Positions 23,611 to 31,809 of a stretch of DNA of 35,847 nt are shown in pieces. The DNA lies in assembly GCA_051657165.1 (NCBI GenBank), contig JBOFKD010000296.1, positions 1-35,847 on the forward strand. Direction: 5' to 3'. The notes beneath the pieces were generated by a model. The model worked only from the letters and a program-made list of their open reading frames with translations, was not told where the DNA came from and made no database searches. The position numbers and the translations under genes were made by a program. Numbering within the stretch: the first letter of the stretch is position 1; each line of letters starts with the position of its first letter. Origin of the DNA: UBA7332 sp051657165. GTDB taxonomy: Bacteria; Bacteroidota; Bacteroidia; Bacteroidales; UBA7332.

Positions 23611-24149
23611 TATTTTCCAATAGCTTCCATTCCTTTCATAATGGCTTCTTCATTTAGAGGAAGAAGTTTATGATGTCGTTCAGGAAGAGTTTTTTTCAGA
23701 CCTTTCATAACGCTTTCAACGCTTACGACCGGACAAAGTTTCAGATAACCTCCTAGAATGATCATGTTGAACACTTTCTTCATGTCTGCTTGTGAAGCTA
23801 TATCCATAGCATCCAGGCGATAGATCTGAATATCGGTGCGTGTAGGTGGTTTGTGTATACCATATCCGTCATAAATCAGGATACCTCCTGGTTTTACTTT
23901 GCTCTCGAACTTATCCATTGAGGGTTGATTCAGAACAATAGCTGTATCAAATTGATTCAATACCGGTGAACTAATACGGTCGTCGCTTACGATAACCGTA
24001 ACGTTAGCCGTACCACCTCTTTGTTCTGGTCCGTACGATGGCATCCAGCTTACTTCTTTGTCTTCCATTAGTGCAGAGTATGCAAGGATTTTACCCATGG
24101 ATAAAACGCCCTGACCACCGAATCCTGCAATTACTATTTCTTGTGTCAT
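23610..24149 (-). CDS. korC: 2-oxoacid:ferredoxin oxidoreductase, gamma subunit
   Basis: 179 residues. The gamma subunit joins alpha and beta in the cytoplasmic enzyme that oxidatively decarboxylates a 2-oxoacid with CoA and reduces ferredoxin. Family motifs are EIVIAGFGGQGVLSMGKILA near the N-terminus, SWMPSYGPEQRGGTANVTVI, FDTAIVLNQPSMDKF, and VFNMIILGGYLKL. The substrate may be 2-oxoglutarate or branched 2-oxoacids; relatives are named both Kor and Vor, and the sequence does not settle it. It is the last gene of the operon, 18 bases after the beta subunit. Confidence 0.9.
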   Translation of the reverse strand: MTQEIVIAGFGGQGVLSMGKILAYSALMEDKEVSWMPSYGPEQRGGTANVTVIVSDDRISSPVLNQFDTAIVLNQPSMDKFESKVKPGGILIYDGYGIHKPPTRTDIQIYRLDAMDIASQADMKKVFNMIILGGYLKLCPVVSVESVMKGLKKTLPERHHKLLPLNEEAIMKGMEAIGK

Positions 24150-24167
24150 AGTTTACAATCTTAAGGT

Positions 24168-24929
24168 TTATCTATCTTTGATATCTCCAAGAGGGAATGT
24201 CGGGAACATGTTCTCTTCCATCCACTTGTTTGATTGGTCAGGAGTCATTTTCCATCCCGAGCTACAAGTCGCTACAACCTCAACAAGTGAAGTTCCTTTG
24301 TTAGCCATTGAGTTTTCAAATGCCTTACGAATAGCTCTCTTTGTTTTCTTTACAGATGCTGTTGTATGAACGCTCTGGCGGGTCACATAACAGGTACCGT
24401 CCAGCAGAGCAACCATTTCGGAGATCTTGATCGGAGCACCTGTAACCTGAACATCACGTCCGTCCGGACAAGTTGCAGATTTCATTCCCGGAAGAGTAGT
24501 CGGAGCCATTTGTCCTCCTGTCATTCCGTAGATAGCATTGTTAATAAAGATGATAGCGATGTTTTCGCCCCGATTACATGCATGAATAGTTTCAGCAGTA
24601 CCGATGGCAGCTAAGTCTCCGTCACCCTGGTATGTAAATACCATTTTGTTGGGGTTAAGACGTTTCACTGCAGTAGCTAATGCCGGTGCACGTCCGTGAG
24701 CAGCTTCCTGCCAGTCTACATCAATATAGCGATAGATAAATACACCACATCCTACGGGTGCAATACCGATTGTATCGTTTTCAAGTCCCATTTCCTCAAT
24801 GATTTCAGCAATGAGTTTATGTACAACCCCATGACTACATCCGGGGCAGTAGTGCATCTGCGTTTCATTGAGCAGATGAGATGGTTGATAAACCAAGTTT
24901 TCAGGACTGATTATTTCTTCTGATTTCAT
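24168..24929 (-). CDS. korB: 2-oxoacid:ferredoxin oxidoreductase, beta subunit (TPP-binding)
   Basis: 253 residues. It binds thiamine diphosphate and Mg: HYCPGCSHGVVHKLIAEII, APVGCGVFIYRYIDV, HGRAPALATAVKRLNP, and the GDGD...N metal/TPP motif in VFTYQGDGDLAAIGTAETIH with INNAIYGMTGGQMAPTT. The C-terminus KWMEENMFPTFPLGDIKDR fits the 2-oxoglutarate/2-oxoisovalerate group. It is preceded by a small membrane protein gene and followed by the gamma subunit in the same operon. Confidence 0.93.
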   Translation of the reverse strand: MKSEEIISPENLVYQPSHLLNETQMHYCPGCSHGVVHKLIAEIIEEMGLENDTIGIAPVGCGVFIYRYIDVDWQEAAHGRAPALATAVKRLNPNKMVFTYQGDGDLAAIGTAETIHACNRGENIAIIFINNAIYGMTGGQMAPTTLPGMKSATCPDGRDVQVTGAPIKISEMVALLDGTCYVTRQSVHTTASVKKTKRAIRKAFENSMANKGTSLVEVVATCSSGWKMTPDQSNKWMEENMFPTFPLGDIKDR

Positions 24930-24968
24930 TTTGAATTGAAATTATGAACAGTGTAATTTACTGTTGGT

Positions 24969-25136
24969 TTACAAAAAGAATTTCATGAAATAGTGCATTG
25001 CTCTTATTGCTAAAGCCGAGCCTCCAAGATAAAGGAACAGAGTTCTGTCCGGAGAAACGAAATAGACAATAATTGTAGCAATTGTGAGCACGTAAAAAAG
25101 AATAAGTAATACTTTAGAAATTGACTTTTGCTCCAT
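24969..25136 (-). CDS. 55-residue membrane protein inside the kor operon
   Basis: The minus-strand ATG ending at 25136 opens a frame of 55 codons to a stop at 24969-24971: MEQKSISKVLLILFYVLTIA, then TIIVYFVSPDRTLFLYLGGS and ALAIRAMHYFMKFFL. Residues 9-27 form a clear membrane segment and 32-46 a likely second one, with a short SPDRT turn between. It lies 6 bases after the alpha gene and 39 bases before beta, so it is cotranscribed with them. I cannot name a family. It may tether the otherwise soluble oxidoreductase to the membrane, but that is inference. Confidence 0.75.
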   Translation of the reverse strand: MEQKSISKVLLILFYVLTIATIIVYFVSPDRTLFLYLGGSALAIRAMHYFMKFFL

Positions 25137-25142
25137 ATCTCC

Positions 25143-26222
25143 TTATCCGATTACCTTTTCTTTTAAAGCATTAACTACTTCTTCCGGAGATGGAATCATA
25201 CCACCTGTACGGCCGTAGTGTTCAACTTTTGTAGTTCCGTTAGCTGCAAGTCTGACATCTTCAACCATCTGGCCGGCATTCATTTCAACTGTAAGAATAC
25301 CTTTTACTTTCTTTGATAACTCAGCAATACGTTGAGTCGGGAAAGGCCATAGAGTGATTGGGCGAAGAAGTCCTACTTTTATGCCTTCTGCTCTGGCTAT
25401 TTCGATAGCTTTCTGAGAAATACGCGCTGATGATCCGAATGCTACGAACAGATATTCGGCATCTTCAGTGTAAAGTTCTTCAAAACGCACTTCGTTTTCT
25501 TCAATCTTTTTGTATTTAGCCTGAAAACGTATATTGTTTTGTTCCATTACGGCAGGGTCAAGTTCCAGAGATGTGATAATACGAGGTTTACCACCTTTTG
25601 GTTTACCTAAAGTTGCCCATGGAGACATTTCTTCGATTTGTTCGTCAGTCCAGCGTGGAGTCATTGGAGGGAGAACGACTTTCTCCATCATTTGTCCAAT
25701 GATTCCGTCGGTAAGAATCATGGCAGGGTTTCGGTATTTGAAAGCCAGATCAAAAGCCAGACCCACAAAATCAGCCATCTCCTGTACAGAAGAAGGGGCA
25801 AGAGTAATCAGGCGATAATCACCGTGACCTCCACCTTTAACTGTTTGGAAATAATCAGCCTGGCTGGGTTGGATTGTTCCGAGTCCCGGACCTCCGCGCA
25901 TAACATTGACAATAAGACAAGGTAGTTCGGCTCCGGCAAGATAAGATATACCTTCTTGTTTCAAGCTAACTCCCGGGCTGGAAGACGATGTCATAGATTT
26001 TTTACCACAACCGGCACCACCATAAACCATGTTTATGGCTGCGACCTCGCTTTCGGCTTGCAGGACAACCATACCTGTTGTATTCCATGGACGTTCTTCC
26101 ATCAGTGTTTCAAGTATTTCAGACTGAGGAGTAATAGGATAACCGAAATAACCATCAACTCCGTTACGGATTGCAGCATGGGCGATAGCCTCATTGCCTT
26201 TCATTAATTTTACTTCTTCCAT
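25143..26222 (-). CDS. korA: 2-oxoacid:ferredoxin oxidoreductase, alpha subunit
   Basis: 359 residues. The start MEEVKLMKGNEAIAHAAIRN is typical of the family. Motifs: GYFGYPITPQSEILETLMEE, QAESEVAAINMVYGGAGCGK, KSMTSSSSPGVSLKQEGISY, NVMRGGPGLGTIQPSQADYF (the RGGPGLG...Q signature), and FGSSARISQKAIEIARAEG. The subunit contributes the pyrimidine-binding and CoA/substrate region to the alpha/beta core. Near relatives are annotated as KorA or VorB; the substrate is not fixed by sequence alone. It starts 3 bases after the ferredoxin subunit stop. Confidence 0.93.
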   Translation of the reverse strand: MEEVKLMKGNEAIAHAAIRNGVDGYFGYPITPQSEILETLMEERPWNTTGMVVLQAESEVAAINMVYGGAGCGKKSMTSSSSPGVSLKQEGISYLAGAELPCLIVNVMRGGPGLGTIQPSQADYFQTVKGGGHGDYRLITLAPSSVQEMADFVGLAFDLAFKYRNPAMILTDGIIGQMMEKVVLPPMTPRWTDEQIEEMSPWATLGKPKGGKPRIITSLELDPAVMEQNNIRFQAKYKKIEENEVRFEELYTEDAEYLFVAFGSSARISQKAIEIARAEGIKVGLLRPITLWPFPTQRIAELSKKVKGILTVEMNAGQMVEDVRLAANGTTKVEHYGRTGGMIPSPEEVVNALKEKVIG

Positions 26223-26225
26223 TTT

Positions 26226-26459
26226 TTACTCCTGTGTTTTTACTTTATAAACTGTAATACAACCATCCGGACAAACAAAGCCACAACTCGCGCAGCCTAT
26301 GCAAGCTTCCGGATTTTCCATATAGGCATAATGATATCCTTTATCATTGACCTCTCTTTTTTGTAGTGATAATACATGAGTAGGACAGGATACTACGCAC
26401 AGGTCGCATCCTTTACATCGCTCCACGTTTACTACTACGGTTCCTTTAAATTTTGCCAT
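26226..26459 (-). CDS. korD: 4Fe-4S ferredoxin (delta) subunit of 2-oxoacid oxidoreductase
   Basis: 77 residues with two complete 4Fe-4S motifs: CKGCDLCVVSCP and CIGCASCGFVCPDGC. The small two-cluster ferredoxin passes electrons from the TPP site of the alpha/beta enzyme to free ferredoxin. It is the first gene of the operon and is almost contiguous with the alpha gene. A -7 promoter word lies 45 bases upstream. Confidence 0.93.
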   Translation of the reverse strand: MAKFKGTVVVNVERCKGCDLCVVSCPTHVLSLQKREVNDKGYHYAYMENPEACIGCASCGFVCPDGCITVYKVKTQE

Positions 26460-26503
26460 AACTTCTACGATGCTAAATTTGTAAAGTTAAATGTAAGGTT
26501 AAT

Positions 26504-26511
26504 CAAAAATA
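26504..26511 (-). promoter_or_regulatory. Candidate -7 element of the kor operon promoter
   Basis: Minus-strand TATTTTTG matches TAnnTTTG exactly, 44 bases before the ferredoxin subunit start. The -33 region is not a good TTTG. Confidence 0.45.
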
Positions 26512-26600
26512 TTAATCTATTAAAAGACTACTGATAGAATCGCTCTATAAAGTAGTTCAAAGTATACTTCTGTTTATCTGATTAAAGCTAAAGTATAAGA

Positions 26601-26625
26601 GGAGGTTATAACAACATAATCCTCC
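26601..26625 (-). terminator. Possible terminator after mazG
   Basis: GGAGGTTAT pairs with ATAATCCTCC (one bulge, 6-base loop) 17 bases beyond the mazG stop. On the minus strand it is followed by TCTTATACTTT, only moderately T-rich. Confidence 0.4.
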
Positions 26626-26641
26626 GGATGTACTTTGTTAT

Positions 26642-27418
26642 TTAATTATCTTTCAGTGTTTTTGCCTCGTTCCAGAATTCGTTCATCTGGTCCAGAGTCA
26701 TATCTTTAAGACTGATCCCGTTTTCTTTTGCTCTCTGCTCTAAATGATTAAATCTGAAAATGAATTTTTTATTAGTCTTCTCCAGTGCATTTTCGGGATT
26801 GATATTGTATAAACGGGCTGCGTTGATGATACTAAAAAATAAATCGCCGAACTCAGCTTCCATTTTTTCCGGATTCATTGCCGTAATTTCTGTTTTTAGT
26901 TCAGACAGCTCTTCGTTTACTTTATCCCATACCTGCTCTTTTATATCCCAGTCAAAACCAACATTTCTGGCTTTATCCTGTATTCTGTGAGCTTTGATCA
27001 TTGACGGTACTCCATCCAGTACGGATTTGTTTCCGTCTTTCTCTTTTAGTTTTATTTGCTCCCAGTTCTGTTCTACTTCTTTCGGAGTTTCGGCTTTTAC
27101 CTCTCCGTAAATATGCGGATGTCTGAAGATCAGCTTATCGCATAAAGTATTACATACATCGGCTATATCAAATTGATTTTTCTCATCTGCAATCTTTGCA
27201 TAAAACAGGATGTGTAAAAGAACATCTCCCAACTCTTTCTTTATAGATTCGGGCTGATCGTTGATTAGTGCATCACATAATTCGTAAACTTCCTCAATTG
27301 TATTGATTCTCAGACTCTCGTTTGTCTGTTTACGATCCCACGGACATTTCTCTCTCAGATCGTCTAAAACGTCAAGCAATCTTGAGAATGCCTGCATTTT
27401 CTCTTCTTTTGTGTTCAT
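26642..27418 (-). CDS. mazG: Nucleoside triphosphate pyrophosphohydrolase MazG
   Basis: 258 residues, full length for the two-domain enzyme that hydrolyses (d)NTPs to NMP and PPi and clears abnormal nucleotides. Domain 1 (about 8-120) shows LREKCPWDRKQTNESLRINT, IEEVYELCDA (EExxE metal site) and KKELGDVLLHILFYAKIA (ExxD), then FRHPHIYGE. Domain 2 (about 150-250) shows ELSELKTEI and EAEFGDLFFSIINAARL, then NKKFIFRFNHLE. The KCPWD start is diagnostic. It is divergent from the DUF3256 gene and not obviously part of a toxin-antitoxin pair: no mazEF neighbours. Confidence 0.95.
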   Translation of the reverse strand: MNTKEEKMQAFSRLLDVLDDLREKCPWDRKQTNESLRINTIEEVYELCDALINDQPESIKKELGDVLLHILFYAKIADEKNQFDIADVCNTLCDKLIFRHPHIYGEVKAETPKEVEQNWEQIKLKEKDGNKSVLDGVPSMIKAHRIQDKARNVGFDWDIKEQVWDKVNEELSELKTEITAMNPEKMEAEFGDLFFSIINAARLYNINPENALEKTNKKFIFRFNHLEQRAKENGISLKDMTLDQMNEFWNEAKTLKDN

Positions 27419-27463
27419 CTTAATTCAATTATGTCTTATTTGAATTAAAACCCTTATATGGAT

Positions 27464-27493
27464 TTTGATATCAAATACAATACTCTATATTTG
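27464..27493 (+). promoter_or_regulatory. Bacteroidetes-type promoter for the DUF3256 gene
   Basis: TTTG at 27464-27467 (-33) and TATATTTG at 27486-27493 (-7, perfect) are separated by 18 bases, followed by CAAAGGT. This is the best full promoter in the window and predicts a leader of roughly 100 bases. Confidence 0.7.
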
Positions 27494-27596
27494 CAAAGGT
27501 AAATTCTTTTGCAACCCGTGCAAATCTTTATCAACATAAATTTAATTGTTTTCTGGCCTCACAGGGTGGAGATGATTGTCTCAAAAATATAATAAT

Positions 27597-28235
27597 ATGA
27601 ACAAAAATTACTTTATAATATTGATTGTTACTTTTTTCTGTACAAATAGTTTTGCTCAGGATATTACGCCTTACTTTACGATTATCCCTGATAATATTTT
27701 AGGATATGTGAATATTGGATTGCGAAAAGATCTGATTGATCTGTATAATGCCAAACAAAAGGCTGAAGTACGGAATTTGCTCGGAGGGACAACCCGGTTG
27801 GATTTTATGTCTCCTGAATATTTGAAATTACAGTTGTCGGATAAAACCACAATGGAAATGAGGATGATTCAGAATCCGGATGATTCAACGGCTTTAATTG
27901 TTGTAAATAAGACTCTGAATACGGCTTACCCTGAAAGTGTATTATCGGTTTATGCGAGTGACTGGAGGTCTCTGGCATCGGGGAATTACTTCGAACAACC
28001 GGCATTAAATGATTTTCTGTATGATGGTGTGACAGATGCTGAACTGGCAGAGCTGAAAAGAGTGATTCCTTATGATAATGTTCTTATTGAGCTGGACTCT
28101 GTAAAGAATGAGTTAAATGTGACTCCTCAATTTTTTAAATCTATGTCAGTTGAAGATCATTCAAAATGGAAGGATAAAATTATAAATAAACCTGTTATAT
28201 ATATATGGAAAGAAGGACGCTACGTTAAGAAGTAG
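27597..28235 (+). CDS. DUF3256 secreted protein
   Basis: The ATG at 27597 gives a signal peptide (MNKNYFIILIVTFFCTNSFA, then QD); the upstream in-frame TTG at 27576 is rejected because it would push the signal inward. The 212-residue protein follows the DUF3256 pattern: YFTIIPDNILGYVNIGLRKD, LIDLYNAKQKAEVRNLLGG, LDFMSPEYLKLQLSDKTTME, and the C-terminal YIWKEGRYVKK. The family is restricted to Bacteroidetes and has no known function; the protein is predicted to be periplasmic. Its last codons and stop lie inside the terminator hairpin. Confidence 0.85.
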   Translation: MNKNYFIILIVTFFCTNSFAQDITPYFTIIPDNILGYVNIGLRKDLIDLYNAKQKAEVRNLLGGTTRLDFMSPEYLKLQLSDKTTMEMRMIQNPDDSTALIVVNKTLNTAYPESVLSVYASDWRSLASGNYFEQPALNDFLYDGVTDAELAELKRVIPYDNVLIELDSVKNELNVTPQFFKSMSVEDHSKWKDKIINKPVIYIWKEGRYVKK

Positions 28236-28244
28236 CGTCCTTCT
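28211..28244 (+). terminator. Terminator overlapping the DUF3256 stop codon
   Basis: AGAAGGACGCTAC pairs perfectly with GTAGCGTCCTTCT (13 bp, 8-base loop), followed by seven T. The stop codon TAG at 28233-28235 lies in the second arm, so the last seven sense codons also encode the stem. Confidence 0.85.
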
Positions 28245-28311
28245 TTTTTTTATATCTGAAAATAAGTTGCTATTTGATTAAATATGAATAATGCGGTTTA
28301 ATATTAATGAT

Positions 28312-28319
28312 TATATTTG
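28312..28319 (+). promoter_or_regulatory. Candidate -7 promoter element for Sel1 protein gene
   Basis: TATATTTG, a perfect TAnnTTTG, 28 bases before the start codon. No correctly spaced TTTG is visible upstream. Confidence 0.45.
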
Positions 28320-28347
28320 TTGTCTTAATTTAATAAAAGCGTAGTTT

Positions 28348-29967
28348 ATGAAATTTATACTGTTTTTTCTGTTAACCTTATCTTCTATCATAGGTTTTAC
28401 AGCCCGTGCTCAGATTAAGTCTCAATCTGATACGCTGAAAATAGCATTATCTGATACAATACAGATTACCTCAGATACTATCTCTACAGAGCCGGCGGAT
28501 GAAAAGAAATCAAATAATCGTATGCATGATACAGATGCAATGATGAAGTATTACTTTAAAGAACTATATACGGATACTACATCTATGAATATTGATGCTG
28601 AGTGGTTTCTTGAGCAGGCTGAAGCCGGAGATGCTGATGCCCAGCGTAAACTGATCGAACACTATATGTATTCCAAACGTGAGAATCGTGACTATGAAAA
28701 GGCTCATAAGTGGCTGATGCGTATAACTGAGCATCCTAATTCAGGATGTCGTTCTCTTTTGGGATACCTTTACAATAAAGGAAAAGGAGTAAAGAAGAGT
28801 TACCGCGAAGCAATTAAGCAATATAAACAGGCGATAGAAGAGGGGGAGACTTACGGACAGTGTCTTCTGGGATTATGTTACCTGAATGGAGAAGGTGTAA
28901 ACTGGAGCCTGTATAAAGCGGCCCGCCAGTTTAAACTGGCAGCTGAGAAAAATTCAGCAATGGGACAGATACTCTTTGCTCAATGTCATTTATATGGCAT
29001 AGGAGTATCCGTAGACAGTGCAAAGGTGCTTGAATGGGCAACACGCGCAGCTATGAACGGGCATCCCTATGCTCAGAGGATGGTCGGTGATATGTATTTC
29101 GCCGGACAAATAGCAAAGCAGGATCTGAAAGAAGCTGAGAAGTGGTATACGAAAGGAGGGGACAACAGAGAAGAAGAATGCGCTTATTCAGTGGCATGTA
29201 TGTATTATCAGGCTAATGGTGTCGAACACGATATGGAGAAGGCTCTGAAATATTTCAGAATCTCGGCCGAAGAGGGATATGCGCAGGGACAATACAATAT
29301 GGGGAATTTTTATATGTATGGCGAAGGATTGGAGCAGAATGCAGAGAATGCTTTAGAATGGTATACGAAATCGGCCAGAGGTGGTTGTATGGATGCCCAG
29401 TTTGAACTCTCTACACAATATATGTTGGGTGAAGTTGTTGATCAGGATTCCGCAAAAGCTTATGATTATTGTGCAGCAGCGGCTTTTAAAGGATATCCGG
29501 CAGCTCTCTTCAGAATGGGACAATTCTATTTGATTGGCTATAACGTAACCCCTCATGCTAAAACGGCTCTGGATTATATCCGAAACGCTTCATTAATGGA
29601 ATATGGCCCGGCTTTATTTACATTAGGTCAGTTTTATAAAGATGGTACGATTGTTGACAAAAATATAAAGAAGTCGTTTGAGCATTTTATGAAAGGTGCG
29701 GAACTTGGGCATGCAGAGTCTCAATATCAGGTTGCGTTGAGTTATACTCGCGGTCTGGGTACGAATAAAGATCTCACGAAAGCTGTAACATGGTGCCGGC
29801 TGGCAGCAGAGCAGGGGCTGTGTGATGCGCAATACACACTTGGGCTATGTCTTGAAAACGGATGGGGCGTTGATAAAGATCTTATCCAGGCAAAAGAGTG
29901 GTATACGATAGCGGCTTCTGCAGGGCATCAGCAAGCTGAGCACGGACTTGTACGAATTGCAAATTAG
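28348..29967 (+). CDS. Exported Sel1-repeat protein
   Basis: 539 residues with signal peptide MKFILFFLLTLSSIIGFTAR then AQ. After a polar Ser/Thr/Asp-rich linker (about 23-65), about twelve Sel1 repeats of 36 residues run to the C-terminus, each of the form A.G....Y.LG..Y..G.GV..D..KA..W...AA. Clear examples: GQCLLGLCYLNGEGVNWSLY, GQYNMGNFYMYGEGLEQNAE, AQYTLGLCLENGWGVDKDLI. Sel1 solenoids are scaffolds for protein-protein contacts, often at the envelope. No enzymatic domain is present. It is a single gene with its own terminator at 29971-30007; partner unknown. Confidence 0.9.
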   Translation: MKFILFFLLTLSSIIGFTARAQIKSQSDTLKIALSDTIQITSDTISTEPADEKKSNNRMHDTDAMMKYYFKELYTDTTSMNIDAEWFLEQAEAGDADAQRKLIEHYMYSKRENRDYEKAHKWLMRITEHPNSGCRSLLGYLYNKGKGVKKSYREAIKQYKQAIEEGETYGQCLLGLCYLNGEGVNWSLYKAARQFKLAAEKNSAMGQILFAQCHLYGIGVSVDSAKVLEWATRAAMNGHPYAQRMVGDMYFAGQIAKQDLKEAEKWYTKGGDNREEECAYSVACMYYQANGVEHDMEKALKYFRISAEEGYAQGQYNMGNFYMYGEGLEQNAENALEWYTKSARGGCMDAQFELSTQYMLGEVVDQDSAKAYDYCAAAAFKGYPAALFRMGQFYLIGYNVTPHAKTALDYIRNASLMEYGPALFTLGQFYKDGTIVDKNIKKSFEHFMKGAELGHAESQYQVALSYTRGLGTNKDLTKAVTWCRLAAEQGLCDAQYTLGLCLENGWGVDKDLIQAKEWYTIAASAGHQQAEHGLVRIAN

Positions 29968-29970
29968 AAC

Positions 29971-30007
29971 AAAAAGACCTTTGTCATTTAAAGACAAAGG
30001 TCTTTTT
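29971..30007 (+). terminator. Terminator after Sel1 gene
   Basis: AAAAAGACCTTTGTC pairs perfectly with GACAAAGGTCTTTTT (15 bp, 7-base loop), starting 4 bases after the stop codon. Confidence 0.85.
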
Positions 30008-30213
30008 GCTTTCAGTCGTTTACTTGTAGCTTTTCCGGAGTATTAATGATTCTGTTGTATAAACTATTTAAGGGAACGGCTTGTTTGTAGACTATACGCA
30101 TAGATTATCCGGACTTTTGAAAAATAGTTCCCGGGGATATAATAATCTGTATTTCCTGATCCGTTTAAACTACGGTATCTGAAGCTCGTAATGATCTCAT
30201 AAATTGCAATACG

Positions 30214-31740
30214 ATGAATCTGAAAATTCATGATACAAAAATATATTTTCTGGCTATCCTTGTAGGAGTGGTAAGTGCCGGAATCTGTCTGCCCTTTCGT
30301 TATTTACTTGGTAAAATAGGAGAAGTTCGTGAGTGGATTTTTTATCCCGGACACCCATTCTATTTCTATTTTATTGTTCCTTTTCTGATTTATGCAATTA
30401 TGCTGTTTGTTTATCTGCTGGTCCGGAACAATCCGCTGAGCAGAGGAAGTGGTATGCCACAAACGAAGGCTTTGTTAAATGGAAGGCTCACTTACTCAAC
30501 ACCCTGGAAAAGCTTTTTTGTTAAGTTTTTCGGAGGATTGCTGAGTTTAGGTTCGGGGCTGTCTTTAGGTCGTGAGGGTTCTTCGGTACAAATGGGTTCA
30601 CTTGCCGGAGACTGGATTTCAAAGATCTTCCATGTCCACTCAGCTCGCAGAAAACATCTTATTGCTGCCGGAGCCGGAGCGGGTGTGTCGGCTGCATTTA
30701 CTGCTCCGCTGGCATCTTCATTGCTTATTCTGGAATCTCTGGAACGTTTTTATCTGCCTATGACTGCAATTACAACATTGCTGGCTGGTCTGGCAGCCGG
30801 AGTATTAGCACAATTTTTTTTCCCCACAGATATTTATAAAGCAATAATTGTTACACAACCGGATCTGAGTCTGTGGCAGCTCTTGCTTATTCTCTCAGTA
30901 ATGGCCTTATTTATTTCGCTTTTCGGAAAATTGTTTTCGTACTTGTTGCTGAAAGTAAAAGTCCTTTATGAAGGGTCCCGGATAAATGTATACATCAAAC
31001 TGGCTTATGTGGCAGGAATAACTTGTCTGGTCGGATATTTTTTTCCTACAATCGTTGGTGGCGATCAGTCTTATCTGATTACTCAGTCTAATGTATTAAG
31101 TTCTGAGTTGATTTATATGGGCATCGTAATATTGGTGATTACCTTATTTACAATCCTTTCTAATGCAGTGCAGTTTCCCGGAGGTATATTCCTGCCCATG
31201 ATGACAGTCGGAGGACTTTGTGGTAAGTTTTTCTGTCAGCTTATATCTGAAGCCGGATATATGACTACAGCTTCTACCGGTTATTTTGTACTTATAGGGA
31301 TGTCAGCTTTCTTTATATCTGTAGTTCGTACGCCTTTGACAGGCTTTATTCTTATAAGTGAGATGACAGGTCATTACGAAGTGTTCTTTCCTGCATTATG
31401 GGTCGGTATTATTATTTATTTTCTGACTGAATTGATGAAAGTAAAACCAATGGATCAGTTGTTGTATGATTTTATGCTCCAGCATTTGCCTGATGATTAT
31501 CCAAAGCGTATGATTGTGAGCATTGATATTTCTGCTGACTCTTATCTGGACGGAAAGACTCCGGCAACACTGAAACTTCCCGAAAGATGTATTATTGTCG
31601 GCATTTACAGAGGCCCCGAAGCCTATCGCTTTGTGGACGGATTTTCACTTGAGCCAGGAGATTTAGTTGATATTGAGATTGATTCGGATGATCTGGAGAA
31701 AATATATCAGCCACTTGTAAGTATGGCCATATCGTCATAA
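30214..31740 (+). CDS. ClC-family chloride channel/transporter with RCK_C-like tail
   Basis: 508 residues, an inner-membrane ClC protein. The three anion-pathway signatures are present: SRGSGMPQ (family GSGIP), LGREGSSVQMGSLAGD (family GREGP; the gating Glu is kept, Pro replaced by Ser), and PGGIFLPMMTVGG (family GxFxP). LILESLERF places an acid near the internal proton-path position of Escherichia coli ClC, so H+/Cl- exchange is possible. After the membrane part (to about 425), residues 440-505 form a soluble domain (LPERCIIVGIYRGPEAYRFV, LEPGDLVDIEID) like the TrkA C-terminal (RCK_C) domain rather than CBS domains, suggesting ligand control. Single gene. Confidence 0.9.
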   Translation: MNLKIHDTKIYFLAILVGVVSAGICLPFRYLLGKIGEVREWIFYPGHPFYFYFIVPFLIYAIMLFVYLLVRNNPLSRGSGMPQTKALLNGRLTYSTPWKSFFVKFFGGLLSLGSGLSLGREGSSVQMGSLAGDWISKIFHVHSARRKHLIAAGAGAGVSAAFTAPLASSLLILESLERFYLPMTAITTLLAGLAAGVLAQFFFPTDIYKAIIVTQPDLSLWQLLLILSVMALFISLFGKLFSYLLLKVKVLYEGSRINVYIKLAYVAGITCLVGYFFPTIVGGDQSYLITQSNVLSSELIYMGIVILVITLFTILSNAVQFPGGIFLPMMTVGGLCGKFFCQLISEAGYMTTASTGYFVLIGMSAFFISVVRTPLTGFILISEMTGHYEVFFPALWVGIIIYFLTELMKVKPMDQLLYDFMLQHLPDDYPKRMIVSIDISADSYLDGKTPATLKLPERCIIVGIYRGPEAYRFVDGFSLEPGDLVDIEIDSDDLEKIYQPLVSMAISS

Positions 31741-31746
31741 AAAAAA

Positions 31747-31778
31747 CGAACGTACAACCCGGTGTAGTTGTACGTTCG
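31747..31778 (-). terminator. Enolase gene terminator
   Basis: CGAACGTACAAC pairs perfectly with GTTGTACGTTCG (12 bp, 8-base loop). On the minus strand it is followed by TTTTTTT; on the plus strand it is not T-rich, so it mainly serves eno. Confidence 0.8.
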
Positions 31779-31809
31779 CTATCAATGAAAAGATGAGAGA
31801 AATTCAAAT

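Noticed and set aside
26642..27418. MazG as part of a toxin-antitoxin module
   Set aside because: No MazE or MazF homologue adjoins it; the two-domain MazG is a standalone housekeeping enzyme here.
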